Positions 23,168-35,808 of a stretch of DNA of 64,000 nt are shown in pieces (the first letter of the stretch is position 1; each line of letters starts with the position of its first letter). Position numbers and translations under genes: made by a program. The DNA lies in NCBI GenBank assembly GCA_019022495.1, contig JAFEKR010000007.1:868001-932000 (forward strand), in the 5' to 3' direction. Below the pieces are notes generated by a model. That model saw only the letters and a program-made list of their open reading frames with translations. It made no database searches and was not told where the DNA came from. The stretch comes from Epichloe hybrida (taxonomy: Eukaryota; Ascomycota; Sordariomycetes; Hypocreales; Clavicipitaceae).

Positions 23168-23862
23168 CTTGATGCGAATAGATTGGAGTGTAGTTGAATT
23201 CCCAAAGAAAGAAGACACAAGCAGCAAAGAGACGCTAAGTGCAAGGCAGGATGGAGAGGAAGGAAGGTGTCGAGTCGAGCGGCCTGTGGAAGTCGTCGGT
23301 ATGCAGCCGGCAAGGGAAGCGTGTGGCTTGCGCGTGAACTTGTCCTGGTCCAGTCTCTCACCAGACACTTCAGGCTCGACTTTGCCTTCAATCCCCAGAT
23401 AAGTTCAAGCATGCTGTCATCTCTGGCAAATAGAAAGACGCTGTCTCTCTAATAATGGGGACATCACTTTTTTTTTTTTTCCGTCGGCCATTGTCGGAGC
23501 CGTCGGAGATTCGCAAGCACTCACTCACCGAGCCGACGTTGGGCCGCCAATGTGAGCTGCACGAGGCTGAAGCCAAGAGCTTGAGTGTGGCGCGAACCTG
23601 CTCAGCTGCCCGCTCAGCTCCAGCCTAATGTGGCTGGGATATTACGACTCCAGCATCATCAAGTAGCTCTCTATCCATTGAAGCATCACAAATACCATCA
23701 TTTGATGTCCACGACCCACATCGACCTTACCTCAGCCAACTTGCTGCCCGGCGTGAGGCTATCATCACGACACCTTGATGCGCGACCTGGCGGCCTGGGG
23801 CGCGCAGCTGGTGGCATGCCGTATATTCATGATTAAAACACCGCCTACATCAATTCTTCATT
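23168..23862. promoter_or_regulatory. Divergent intergenic region between IDH2 and SEC5
   Basis: About 695 bp separates the two start codons and must contain both promoters. A T/A tract lies at 23,468-23,480. I see no convincing TATA box and no extra gene. Confidence 0.45.
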
Positions 23863-26800
23863 ATGGCCGACGACGAGCGGACCATTCTCGAATTCTACCA
23901 GCTTCCCTCTGCATACCCTTCGGAATGGCCTGCAGAGAAGGATATCGATGAGGATTTGGCTGTCGAGCGGGATACCAAGCAAGGAAGACGTCGATCGCGA
24001 TATGAGGCCCTTGGATCCGCTATTGGTGGAAGGACAAGCTTCGTCGATGGGCCGGGAGGTCTAGGCAGTCTTGTGCAAAAAGACGAGGCAGACCCTTTGG
24101 GAACTTCGGAGAGCGTTGTACGATCGCTGAAGCAGCTCGGTTTGCCAGTACAAGAAGATACGCGATTAAGTAAGTTGCTTTTCTCAGACATTCACTTATT
24201 CATAACCCTGAAGCATGAACTCTATCTAAACAGTCCACTCTCTCAGGGAACCGCTTTTTGCTCTCCTCGACGGCCTTCTCTCCTGCGTTATTCTTATCTC
24301 AGATGCACTCGACGGCTGATACCCAGACCCTACTGCATGGTCTCGACGTGCTTTCGCACTCGATTGACCAAAAGTCAGCGTCGCTCAAAGTCCTCGTCGA
24401 AAGCAATTTCGAGCGTTTCGTCAAAGCCAAGGCTACCATCGACAACGTTTACAAGGAAATGAAGTATCGCGGTATAGACCCCGCTCAACAACGGGCCTCA
24501 GGTCGGCATTCACGGCACGCTAGTCGCACCAGCTTCGGCCTCAACAATCCATTGACACTTCCCATGTCCGACAGCCGAAAAAAAAATGCCTTGGTCAAGG
24601 AGAGTGAATACGGCGTGATGGGCATCAAAGCACCTCTACTAGACGTATCTGCAAAAGCCGAAGATGTTTGGGGCCCGGCGTTGAGCGGACGCGAGAAGGA
24701 AAAGCATTTACGCACCGTGTCACGCCACTTGAACGAATTCAAGGATTACGTGGAACTCAGTGCTATTGTGGCTGACAGTATTAAACGAAAAGACTATGAA
24801 TCCCTTGTGGACAGTTACAACCGGGCGAGAAAGTATGCTGACGAAGCCCGGCGGCTGTCCAAGGACCTCAGTGAGCGAACACCCGATGATTCGCAACTGT
24901 ACAAGCTGGTACTTGCTGCGCGCATGTGGAATGATGTCGACCAGCAGATACAAGGCTTCAAAAAGGATATGTGGAAGAAGCTGGTTTCACTTCACTCGTC
25001 CAGGGCCGAAAATGTAGGTGGGCGACAGCGAGATCAACACATGGAGCTCATCGGCCTGCTGATCGAGCTGGGCGTTGAGGACAATCCCGTCTGGGTGTGG
25101 CTGCTTAGCAGGTATGACCATTTAAAGAGCAGGATTCAGTCTACGGCAGATCGCAACAAGGTTGAGATTGAAGTCCTCCGGCGCAGGCTTGCTAATAGTG
25201 AGAAACCGGAGTCTCGAATCTTAGCGTCGTACCTTAGAGCATTGGGGCGCCAGTCTATCGAAGGAAGTGTCTCATCATCAGACTCTGTTGAAGTCATTGA
25301 ATTATGGGGTAAAATGCTCGCTTTCCTGATGAGTCTCATCTCCCCTCAAGGAATATTGGGCGAGCTTCTCGAATTTTGGCAAACCGCCCAAGGATTCATT
25401 GATGGCAACACGCAACAATCTCTTCCCTCGGGTTACAATGGGGAGTCACGGAGTCACCATAAGCTTTCTGCGCAGTCTGTGCGGGACTTGGAGAAGGGCA
25501 TGGTGGAATTAGTTGATATTTTACGGGACCATGTTCACGCTTTCTTCGTCGAAGCGCCCCCAGAGGATATCTCGTTGCTGTTCTCACCTCTGCCGCCATC
25601 ACCTCATTCTCCTAGCTCTGCTGCCACACCCACATCACTCCGAGATCCCAGGTTCAACTTTGACTCCAAAAACCCGCCGCCCCCATCACCTACCAGAGGT
25701 GAATCGTGGGAAAAATTGGCGTTCTGGCCGCCATGGTCCAACTCCATCGCCGGCGTGGAATATCTGTCCAAGATGCTGGCTCTTGTAGGTTCTGGCGCGT
25801 CTGAAATGGCCAGCCTCGGCCCTGTTGCCTCGGGGGACACCCGGGTAACTGAACAGCTCAGGTCTCTCGTTGGAGCATCCAGGGAACGCTGTGTGGCAGC
25901 TCTCTGCGCTGCCTGGAACCGCGATGCAGAGAACATCAAATTTGTAGAGGACTGGCAGCGTCCCGCCGATTCAGGCGATGTCACCCGAATGCCGGCCACT
26001 TTTTCTGCCTTTGAAGGGGCGCTACTGTCAGGCATGCAGAAGATTCTCTATATCCCCGACGCCATGGATAAGCCGGGGGCAGGCAACATCGTGCTTCCCC
26101 CGCCTGCGAAGCTGCTACAGATGGTTCGCAGCCAATACGTCACCACGCTGTATAAGGCACTGAGTGGTATGGTTGAGAATGCGGAGCGGTCGCTCAAGAA
26201 GAATGAAGACGAATGGGCTGTTTCACAAGACTTGCTTCCCACATATGTTCCGAGCACCATCATGCGCAAGAGCACTCTCGATGCAGGCGACCGGGTAAGT
26301 GTCCTGTTTCCCCAGCAATTACCACCCATGTCTTCATTCCCTCGCTCCAAAACTAACCTCAATTCGATTTTTTTTTCCTAAGAACATCCGCATGCTGCTC
26401 ACCCTAAGCAACCTGCAAGCCCTCCGGTCCCAAGTCGTCCCCAGCCTAAACTCACAGTTCGAGAACGCATTCTCCGTCAAGCTCACCGACGAGTCCAAGA
26501 CTATTCGCGATGTCCTTGGCCAAATCGACGCTCGCCTCTTCCAATCCTACACTAAACAATCCATCGAGAAGCTCAGCGAGATCATCAAAGCAGGCCTGTC
26601 CGCCCCAGACTGGGCCCCCGAGCCAAACACCCGTCCCTCCACCGCAAAGCCCTACGTCTACGAAGCCCTCCTCGCTCTCGTCCTCGTCCACTCCCAACTA
26701 TCCACCACGGCGCCGTCTCTCACCCCCCAGGTCCTCTCGTTCCTGCTCGAGCAAACCTCACTTCAACTCCTAGACGCGTTCCGTCGCCGCCCGCGCTATT

Positions 26801-27078
26801 CCCTCGAGGCCCTCATGCAGGCTACTCTCGACGTGGAGTTTATCGCCCAAACTCTCAGCCACTACACCACAGATAGGGCGTCGGAGCTGCAAAGCCAAAT
26901 TTACCAGGATCTAGATGGACGAACGGATAATGACGCTCGTGCTAGGCTTCAAAGCGAATTACCCGAGATGAGAAGCGTGTTGAAGAAGTTGAGAGAGGCT
27001 AGTAAGAACGAGTTTGCGTGTTTCAAGAAGCCGAAGAGGTCGGGGCAGAGTGCTCCCAAGGTGGATGCGTCAGGATAG
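23863..27078 (+). CDS. SEC5: Exocyst complex component Sec5
   Basis: Three exons, 23863-24169, 24247-26294 and 26383-27078, with introns of 77 and 88 bp, encode 1,016 residues, close to the usual Sec5 length. Sec5 is a subunit of the octameric exocyst, which tethers secretory vesicles to the plasma membrane at growing tips. The N-terminal part (MADDERTILEFYQLPSAYP, then LGLPVQEDTRLRNRFLLSS across intron 1) and the helical block DQKSASLKVLVESNFERFVK followed by AKATIDNVYKEMKYRG are characteristic of fungal Sec5. The remainder is the helical rod typical of exocyst subunits, with a Ser/Pro-rich loop near residues 560-600 (PLPPSPHSPSSAATPTS). The start ATG lies 31 bp after an in-frame stretch without other ATGs. 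The neighbours are unrelated housekeeping genes. Confidence 0.93.
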
Positions 27079-27519
27079 GCGGTGGAGAATGGAGAATGGA
27101 CATGATGGTATGAAGTGTATTTGCTAGCATGAATTGAATGCGATGCCTGACAGTCTCTGATTCTGTACTTGCTCCTTGAAAAGTTGGCCTACCCAATTCT
27201 CCTATCAATCACGTATTTGGCTTGCACAATGTATCATCCTATCAGCACTAGTCAAAACAACATTATTCCCCCAACCTAGTCTTTTCAATACCAACGCCTA
27301 AACCTCACAAGAAAAGGACAACTGGGGGGAAAAAAACGCATCAAACTCCGAGGTATCATTCCCGTCCCCATCGTTATCCATTACGCGTGAATGCCGATAC
27401 CCCGGATATTTAACCCGGGGTATTCGGAAGCAGTAGGTGCGAGCAAAACATGAGCTCGAGAGAGCGCGAGTCAGCAGGCGAGAATTGGGAGCCGCGTTGA
27501 CGGGCTTCGATTGTATCGT
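27079..27519. other. Convergent intergenic region
   Basis: This 441-bp region between two convergent stop codons holds the 3' ends of SEC5 and the neighbouring regulator. A short palindrome-like stretch (ACCCCGGATATTTAACCCGGGGT) lies near 27,400; only its arms pair (ACCCCGG with CCGGGGT). No gene is seen. Confidence 0.4.
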
Positions 27520-29724
27520 CTAGCGAGAGAACATGTTAGTGGATGGGTGGGCAAGTGTGAGGGTTACCATGGTGGTAGTACACGTACACTCCATGTCAAG
27601 ACTCAGAAAGTACTTGACAACAACGGGGTCTTGATCCTGCGTCGACAATCTGCCTTGTACGTCACGACAGGTTTGTGGTAGCGCCTTTCGAATCCCAAGG
27701 AGCATCTTGATCAGGCCGGCGAGGTTACCGCCCTGCTGGGTGAAAACACTGGGGTCCCGCTCGAGAGGCCACCCCGGCCGTAGATGGTCTTGTTCCCATG
27801 CTTTGAAAGCCCAGGTGGACTTTTCCACGCAGTTTAGAAAAATGAGCGCCGTGAGGTAGATGTGGAAGCCGACCTTGGTTTTACTATCGGCGAGTTGTCG
27901 GTCCATGAGGTTCAAGAGGGCTTTGGAGGTGTTGTTGGCTTTGCGCTCCGCCGCGGCGTTTAATTGCATGCACATCATGGTATAGGTGTCGGCGTCATTC
28001 TCATTTTCCGCCTCCTTGATGGGTCTCCCTTGCTCCGCGTCGGCACTTGGTTTTTCAACAATGCTCCATTGTCTTTCGCGATCGATGCTCTCCACTAGAC
28101 CCCATAACTCCAATGCTTTCCGGAGTATCTCATTTTCTGATTCGGCTAGTTGTTCCTTGGCGGTTTCGAGCGTGATTCTCATGAACTTGGACGGTTCCCG
28201 TTCGATAAAGAGATCAAGGACATCACGCATGTACATTTCGATCTTGCCGGGCACATCGTCCTTATCCTGGTCAATCATGATGACTTGGTGAAGGGCCCCT
28301 TGGCTTTCGGTACTGACGACTATATCGGCTTGCTGGAGAGGTTGCAACACAGCTACCACGGCTGCCAGCACAATGTTTTTGCCAGCCTCCGCAAAGTGGG
28401 AAACTTCGACAACAGAGCCGTTATTAATCAACTTGAGTTGCTCTTTCAAAAGGTTGATTCGATTTTGCGACAAAACAACCTGCACACCAGCAGAGTACAG
28501 ATCAAGTTGTTCATGAAGCCTGGACCTGACGCATCCAGTCATCCAAACACGTGGAGAAAGAACCTTGCGACAGGTATCGCACGGTGTGCCTTTACTGCAG
28601 ATTTTGCGTAGGATGCGGCAACGAATACAGGCTCCTAGCTTGCGAACTTCTTTGACCTCCTGGCGTCTGGCTGGCGTGAACTTGGATCGGAAATGTCTCG
28701 TGCGGCCGTTCAATACGCCAGCACTTGTGTCCATTCGGACTCCGCCCCTATTCATGGGCAGGGGAGGTAGAGGCGGATTCTCGTCAAGAATAGGAGCCGG
28801 TGAAGTTGAGGTTAAGTAGGTCATTTCGCCCCAAGGTTGGCTGGCACTGTTGTCGACAGCCACATTAGGAGTGCCTTCATTTGCTGCAACAGCAACAGTA
28901 CTGTCCGCAACGGACGGTGATGTAGGTGTCGTATCGCCATCGACGAGCTGTGGATCGAGCAACGAGGGATTGAGACGAGCAGCAGCAGCCACTGCCACAG
29001 AAATATTTGCGGCATCGGGCGAAGTTTCGCTAGCTGGTAGAAGTGCTTGAAGTCTTTCTTCGGGGGAAAGTTCCGTGACGGTCGGGGGCGGGGTCTGGAA
29101 AGCTACTGAACCTATGTGTGATTCATGTCAGCTACAGTAACCAGACAAAGAGAGCTAATTAGGGTGGCAAGACTCACTCTTTTTGCCATTGATTTGCGAC
29201 CTAGAAGTCTCGTAGCTAGCGGGTGGATTGTCCAATGTGTATTGTTCTTGTAGTTCAAATCGTTCAGCATTCTGGGCACTGCTATCCTCGACTTGGGCCT
29301 GGGCTTGAGCTTGATGATCAGGCTGCTGCTGGGCCTTGTTCCCGCGGCTGTTCTCGTTGAGATCAACCTGACGAGAGGCTTCGGCCAACGTTTCCAATGC
29401 GCTCCACCCTTGCGGGAGAGCGCTCGGAGACATTCGTTGGCCATTGGCCTGAGAAGCAGCCTGAGCAGCCTGAGCCTGATGGTGTCGTTCGGCGGCGGAC
29501 CTAGCATGTGTGATACCATGAAGCTCGAGACATGCTCGCATGCGTTCCGAGTCTGAGATGGCGGGACATCGTTTGGTAATATGCGTGGTCAAGCTGTCGA
29601 TACGACCTTTGGGGAAGTTTTCACCACATTGCTTGCAAGTATGGGGGTATCGATTGCTATTGTCGTTTAGTTTTGGACCGCGCTCGAAGTATTCGAGGAT
29701 CAGCGGATTCGGTCTGCGTCCCAT
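27520..29724 (-). CDS. Fungal regulator with BED/C2H2-like finger and Zn2Cys6-like cluster
   Basis: Two exons, 29178-29724 and 27520-29111, with one 66-bp intron, give 712 residues. The start at MGRRPNPLILEYFERGPKL is preferred over the longer upstream extension because a TATA-like element lies about 110 bp upstream and the protein becomes ordered there. Near residues 30-55 is CKQCGENFPKGRIDSLTTH followed by ITKRC, a BED/C2H2-like zinc site. Around residue 350 is a Cys cluster, CIRCRILRKICSKGTPCDTC, with a further Cys 12 residues later (RKVLSPRVWMTGC). This is Zn2Cys6-like but with a longer last loop than the usual 6-9. A Gln/Ala-rich segment lies between. The family is probably conserved in Sordariomycetes (inference); targets are unknown. 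The last 25 residues look atypical and an unrecognised 3' intron is possible. Confidence 0.8.
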
Positions 29725-29831
29725 TGGCGTCGAGGGGCTCCGGCTTTCTGTTTGGCACACCGATCTATGCAGCCAGGACGCGACTCTCGCGGTGATTGTA
29801 GCCTTCTGATCAACTTTGACCCGATCAACGG

Positions 29832-29838
29832 TATATAT
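29832..29838 (-). promoter_or_regulatory. TATA-like element upstream of the zinc-cluster regulator
   Basis: The minus strand reads AGTATATATACCG here, about 110 bp upstream of the chosen start codon. This is a plausible TATA box and supports the 29724 start. No experimental support can be drawn from sequence alone. Confidence 0.35.
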
Positions 29839-30967
29839 ACTCTTTAAAAGAGTCGATTGGTAGATTTCAGCACGCGTTTCTGTATGATGGTGATGGAAGT
29901 ATGGCGGGACAGATTCTGCCTTTGTTGACCGACAAAATTTCTCACACCGCCTGCACTGTGTCGGATCCACAAATATCCGGGGGACGATTGGATCCGGATC
30001 ACCATTTCTATTCAGTGGAGCCGATATGGTGTGACACCTTGCAAACCATATTCCAATTTTGGACGCAGTGAGCTCCACTTTCCATGCCGACGACTTTTCG
30101 AGAGTTTGTGTCTGGCTTAAACTCCGTCACGGGAACATTTCGTCCATGCTTTTGCAGCCAGAGCTTCTCACTTGTTGACTGTCATATCCCAAGCTGAGTC
30201 ATTCACTGGAATAACCAGAAAAGAAAACACGTCATTGGCAAGTTCATCACATCGCAATTTGACCGTGCGAGTAATCACAGTAAGCTCACCTACCCTACAG
30301 CAGAAACCCGCTTTCTGCGGTAATGATGATCACTGTCTCCAAAAGACTGCATCACTTTGATTATCTTTACTTTGCTACGTACAGTTCTAGATTCAAGCCT
30401 CTTAACATTGGCATAGTGGCATAAGGATCGCATGTCAGAGTCCCCAAGACGTGACGGTGATTCGAATGAGACGGAGGCGCAAAGCAAAATACAATTGATC
30501 CCAAGTTCGACAGATGACGGGAGGAAACGCATGACGATTCAACGTGGTTATCACTCTTGGCGAGTACTTCTGTACACGTCTTGACCAGTCAGTCCGTGGT
30601 TTTTCTCATTAAGCCGTCAGCCCAAGCTAGTATAGCCGAATGCTGGTACTGTTTTCGTTTCTTGCATCTTACAAATCATCTCAAATCGTGTCCAATGCTG
30701 TTGCGCTGAGGGCACCAGTACAGGCCGTATTAGCAGGGCCTCATCGCAGCCGCGCCGTTTGTGGTGCGCCGCGTGGAAGGTCATCTGCATCACTTTTGGC
30801 ATTAGTATGGGCAATGAGTGCCTTTGAAGTCTAGACGGTGCTGGCTGCGACTGTCGGTGTTGACCTGGCAAAGTATGCATTGACAAACGTAAGCCTACAG
30901 ACATCCACAGCAACCCATCACATCAACCACCATCTCTTCATCATCATCATCATCATCATCATCCACA
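29839..30967. other. Intergenic region between the regulator and the GH92 pseudogene
   Basis: Composition is normal and no recognised gene is present. A CAT/ATC microsatellite (TCATCATCATCATCATCATC) lies at about 30,937-30,960, just before the GH92 similarity begins. The region should contain the regulator's upstream promoter. Confidence 0.45.
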
Positions 30968-33130
30968 GTACAAAACATCGCAGCAGCTAACGGCCGACCG
31001 CGGACCGGCTCCATCAATGGCGGCAACACATTTCCCGGCGTCTCTCGGCCCCTGGGCATGGTCAAACTCGGCCCAGATCTGTACATCGGCAGTGATTCCT
31101 ACTCCGGGTACCAGCCAAAGGGCAACTTTACAGGATTCACTATGCTCCACGAGATTGGCACCGGCGGTGCGCCGTCAAATACGGCGTCATCTCACAGATG
31201 CCCGTCGTCGGGGAAGTCGGCACCCCCTTGAGCGATGCCATGAACGACTCCCGCGCGAAGCCAGACGTCGCAGAGGTGGGCTACTATTTCTGCGGCCACT
31301 TCGACGCTCCCTCCTCTCACAGAACTTTAATAGGCAAGGACAAAACCACCGATAGGTTCTTCGAGTATTCAAGTCCAGCTATGAGTCAAAGACAGCCCGT
31401 CTCGGCGCCCTCTTCACCTTCAACCAAACGACCGTGACGTCCCGCGTGGGCCTTTCCTTCATCTTCGCAGACCAAGCGTGTGCAAATGTCGAACAGGAAA
31501 TCCCCAAGGCTACTCCGTTCGATCATGTGAGACTCCAGACGCGCCAGGCTTGGAATACAGAAGTCTTTAGCAAAGTGACTACTTCAGAAAACAACGTGAC
31601 CAAGACGTGACCAAGTTGAATCAGCTATATTCAGCATTGTACTTCATGCATTTGATGCCTACGAACAAGACGGGAGAGAATCCGTCATGGCAGTCGAGTG
31701 AGCCTTATTACAACGACATATTTACATTCTGGGATATCGTATGTCTCACCTGTTCTCTCCTCATGGTGTTCTTTCTTTTCGCCATCCTCACACGAGGTGC
31801 TACGACCCTCACGCAGCTTCACTTTTGACCATGTCTACACAGTACCGCTGTACCACGGCTCTCCTCCATATTCTACACCCAACGTACTGCGAGGAGCTTC
31901 TCCGCTCCATGATCGACACCTTCTGCCACCAAGGCTGGGTCTCGGATGCCCGCTCCTCCTTCTCCACTGGCACCGTGCAAGGCGTCACCAACGGAGACAA
32001 CGTCTTCGCCGACGCCTACGTGAAGGGTGTCCGAGGCAAGGTTAACTGGAACGACGCATTCGCAGCGATGCTCAAGAACGCCGAGGTCGAACCACCCAAC
32101 AATCATGACTCTCGCGATCCAACGGGCGGGCCGCGGCGCACTGCCCTACTGACTGAAACACGGATACATAACCCCCAGATACTCGCGATCTGTGTCCCGA
32201 GCTGTATAATAGTAAGCAATCTCAATCCCACTCCCCTTTCAGCAAGCAATTCTCCAAAAGATTCTGCAGCTCCGTCAACGGCTTCTCCCTCGGTGTCCTC
32301 GCAGCAAGTGTCTCGCCGTCCAAATTCCCAACCTGCTTCAACCGCTCACACAACTGGCGCAACCACTGGAAAAGGAATATGACGGCCCTCGGCTTCAACG
32401 GCTTCGTCGGCCTCCGCAACAAAACCGGCTTCATTCCCCCAGGACCCCTCATCCTGCGGAGGCTGCTACTGGCGCGACGAACTACTACCAAGCTCTCCCG
32501 TGGGAGTACTTCTTCAACGCGCACCAAACCAGAATCTCGTACATGGGCGGACCGGCCCGCTTCACAGACCGCCAGGACACGACTTTCAAGCCGGGCGTCT
32601 ACTCCGGCAACAAGCGATTCGGCAACACCCTCTTCAACCCCGGCAACGAGCCGAGTTTCACAACCCCGGAACTATACAACTACGTGAATAGACAGGCTCT
32701 CGCCGTCCAAAAGAGCCGCTTCGTAGCAAAGAGCCACCACGCTCCCACGCCGCCTGGCCTCCCGGGAACAGCGACGCCGGCGCCATGGAATCATGGCTGC
32801 TCTGGAACATGATGGGCTTGTATCCCATGACAGGTCAGCCCGTCTTCCTCACTGGGTCGCCATGGATATCGGACCCGCCTATCTCGCTGGGCGGCGGGAA
32901 GGATTTGAAAATTAGGACTAGCGGGGGCGCAGAGGACGTCCATTACGTGCAGTCACTCCGGGTGAACGGCGAGGAGTGGGATAGGAGTTTGGCTGGAGTG
33001 GAAGGACATCTTTGCGAGAGGAGGCGTGCTGGAAGTCGAGCCAGGCGACAAGCAGGTGGAATGGACGACGGGCGAGACGCCTCCCATGGTAGGGGACATG
33101 GCGGAAGAAGTATGCGAAGAGGGTGATTGA
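30968..33130 (+). pseudogene. GH92 alpha-mannosidase pseudogene
   Basis: Pieces of a secreted fungal GH92 (exo-acting alpha-mannosidase) protein appear in order but in changing frames. They include INGGNTFPGVSRPLGMVKLG, SDSYSGYQPKGNFTGFTMLH, LYSALYFMHLMPTNKTGENP, EPYYNDIFTFWDI, SMIDTFCHQGWVSDARSSFS, DNVFADAYVKGVRGKV, FNPGNEPSFTTPELYNYVN and AMESWLLWNMMGLYP. Lesions: a frameshift near 31,172; an apparent deletion of roughly 90-100 codons at about 31,285; an 11-bp tandem duplication (ACGTGACCAAG at 31594-31604 and 31605-31615) creating a stop; frameshift and stops near 32,135-32,215; and further frameshifts near 32,455 and 32,995. One genuine-looking intron (31739-31842) is retained. No N-terminal signal peptide remains. 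Confidence 0.88.
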
Positions 33131-33491
33131 GGAGTGGGTGCAGGGCAAGTATTGAACCGGAGAGACGGATGGACGAATGGGGGAGATTGCTGATATATAG
33201 CAAGTGATTTGATTGACAAATAAGTCATTATCAGAATGAAAGGATTTAGAGTAGTGGGTTAGACTATTTACGGAACGAATGGTTGATTGAGAAAAAAAAA
33301 AAAAAAAAAAGAAAGAAAGAACACTAGTGGTCACTTGAGTGGCTTTGTCAAATTCCAGGAACATTTGCAGAGGTCAAAATACAGTTCCATAACTCCTCGC
33401 TTTGTAAATGGCCAACTAATTGATTGTCAACTGTCAAAGACAAATCACCTACTGGCCTCAAGGTTCGCACATTACACACAAACACATTTGA
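33131..33491. other. Convergent intergenic region with A-tract
   Basis: This region separates the GH92 remnant from the stop codon of the Ost-alpha-like gene. A run of 19 A residues lies at 33,292-33,310. No gene is seen. Confidence 0.4.
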
Positions 33492-35369
33492 TCACTTGTA
33501 ACCGTCCCACACATTGCGAAACTCCTCGCTGTCATCTACATGATAGCTGGGCGTCGTCACCGGCTCCTCATCTACAGCTGAATCACCCCATAGTCTCGCC
33601 TCCTCTGGCTCTGGTTTGTGCACGCTGGCAGACGTTGGAGCCGCAGGAGGCGACCCAGGAGGTCCTTGGCCGAGGCCCAGATCTGCCGGCACAGGGTCTG
33701 GATGTTTGACGACTTTCTTGGCCTTCTTCTTCCTCTTGACCACTACCGCCACCGGTTGCGGTTCGTCTGCTTGAGGCGGCGGTGACAAGTGAGCCTGGCT
33801 GTTTACTCTAGAACCAGCAAGCGGTCTTGTCGGGCCACTCGTCCAAGCTGGAGATCTGCCTCCTCCACTGCTGACTGACGGTCTCCAACGTGAAGCAAGC
33901 GGCTCGCTGGCTGTGATGACAGGATACTGTGGAAGTCGTTAGATATATGTGTTGTTTCAACGCCATTCAGGAAGTATGGCAGTACTTACATTCCAATCGC
34001 CGTATTCTAGCTCCCGCGCGGAGCTGTAAAGACGCTCTTCATCATCATCCAGCTCGGGCTCATCGAATGTACCATTGGTCTGATCATCAAATGTGTTCCC
34101 TCGACTGGAGCTGGGTTTACCGAGCAAAGGGGACGTGACATGAATTTCACTGGGTGAAGTCGCATTGATCTCGCCCGGTTTAGGCAACCAGTATTTGCCT
34201 TTCCCTCCCCGCTCGTAACGCATACCATCTTTCAATCGATTGAAGCGCGACTCGGAATCTTCGTGTGCCATGACCTTGTCTCCCGAGTCAAATGCTCTGT
34301 AACCGTACTTGTTACCCCGAAAGGTTTCTCTGGAATCTTGTACGAGGTCCTTGGTGCCAAAGGAATCTTTCAAGGCATGGGTCAAGGTCATGCGAGCACT
34401 TGATATGCTATTATCGGCGAAATCGTACCATGAAAAGGCATACCAATGGGCAACAGCAAAGCCCGGCATCTCGACGCAAATCAAGGCGTCTTGTATGGCG
34501 GCTGCCAGATTATCTCTTGTGTAACCCTGAACGTCGTCAGGGATGGCGCCCAGCCACACAAGAATCGAGAGGAAAAAGCCTTGCCAGTATGACGCGAAAA
34601 TGATGAGCTTGATGCAGAGAAATTTGGGTACAGGCCGAAACGGTGTCAAGTCATTATGCATGCAGACCCAGAAAAGACCCAGCGAGTACAAACTGACGGT
34701 GACGCTGATGTTGTATATGATACCACTCCATAAGTAGCCAGACTTGGCACCGATATAGCCTTCTTGGTAAGTACCAGTGGCTTTCATGATGATCGCGGCA
34801 ATGGAAAGAATGGGCTTCAGCCAAGCATACTGTAGAATTCCCCGCTTGATCGACAGAAATGTGTGAGGATCAGATATGTCGACTTTGCGCAGCACATGAT
34901 TAAGGGGCCATAAGTGTTCAACAGGAGCTCGGCCATGTGCCATGATGATGAGGGCCCGCTCACCGCCCAGGTAGTTGATCAAGAGTTGAAAAAAGGTGTA
35001 GATGGTGAAAGCTTCGTATATATCTCGGATCGGATCGATGAATGCGGCCGCAGTCAAAGAAACCATGCTCGTGAACGATGCGATGGAGTAAATGGGAACC
35101 ATGAGCAAGATACGTATGACATATCGTTGGAGAACAGGCTTCCGGTAGTTCTTTGCCTGTAGCCATATTGACCTACGGGAATGGTATAATTAGATGCTGT
35201 CCAAGTGACGACGTTGCGATTCAGCATAGCGTTATACGAACACGATGGACAAAGAAGTTGCTGCGAGAGACGCGACACCCGCTACTACAGTAGTGGCATA
35301 TGTGAATTTTTGTCCTGTGCCGCCTCCTGACAACGAGCTAGAGCTCATGGAGGTGAGGTTGAACGACAT
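33492..35369 (-). CDS. Ost-alpha/TMEM184 (DUF300) family membrane protein
   Basis: Three exons, 35242-35369, 33990-35172 and 33492-33926, with introns of 69 and 63 bp, encode 581 residues. The core is a seven-helix membrane protein of the organic solute transporter alpha/TMEM184/LAZ1 family. Recognisable blocks are SIWLQAKNYRKPVLQRYVIR, FIDPIRDIYEAFTIYTFFQL, GERALIIMAHG, FLSIKRGILQYAWLKP, KATGTYQEGYIG and KFLCIKLIIFASYWQGFF. The last of these is a family signature. The C-terminal third (after about residue 330) is a hydrophilic tail with acidic patches, a KRKKKAKK basic stretch and Pro/Ala-rich sequence. A role in endosomal or vacuolar membrane trafficking is known for some relatives; the fungal substrate is unknown. 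The first exon splice uses donor GTTCGT, the only choice that keeps the frame. The stop is TGA at 33492. Confidence 0.88.
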
Positions 35370-35766
35370 GATGCCTGTAAAGGCCAGGCCAGTGCTCGAG
35401 TACCGGAGGACCAAGACAAGCTATAGGAAGCTTGCTGGGAACGATGACGTGTGAAGCTAGGTCATGACTGAGCAAGTTGGACCGTCAACAACTGTATAAA
35501 GAAAAAGGAAGCGATTTTCAGAATTTCAGAGACGCTGTCGTGCGGAGGGCCTCGAATGGGGTATTTCTTCTGGCTCGATGACGAGTGATCGGGTACGAGC
35601 CGCGTGTGTGATGACGATGCAGTCATTGCATGACAAAACGTTCTGGGTGGACTTTTTGCCTGGTCCATGTCGCGGTTTGCCAGGATCTGGGGAAGGGTTG
35701 CCAATCCGGGCCGCAAGTACAAATGTCCGCCAGCGACCAGCGATGGAGTGGACTGACGCACATTTA
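35370..35766. other. Upstream region of the Ost-alpha-like gene up to the AT-rich element
   Basis: Normal-composition DNA holds the presumed promoter of the minus-strand gene, ending at the transposon terminus. The start codon is only about 400 bp from the inserted element. No other gene is seen. Confidence 0.4.
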
Positions 35767-35808
35767 CGGTGGCACCTTAGACAGGCCCCGCAAAGGGCTG
35801 CTAAAACA
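35767..35808 (+). repeat. Left terminal inverted repeat
   Basis: This repeat of about 42 bp contains CCCCGCAAAGGGCTGC. It matches 40326-40367 in inverted orientation and retains high GC although the interior is AT-rich. Confidence 0.85.
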
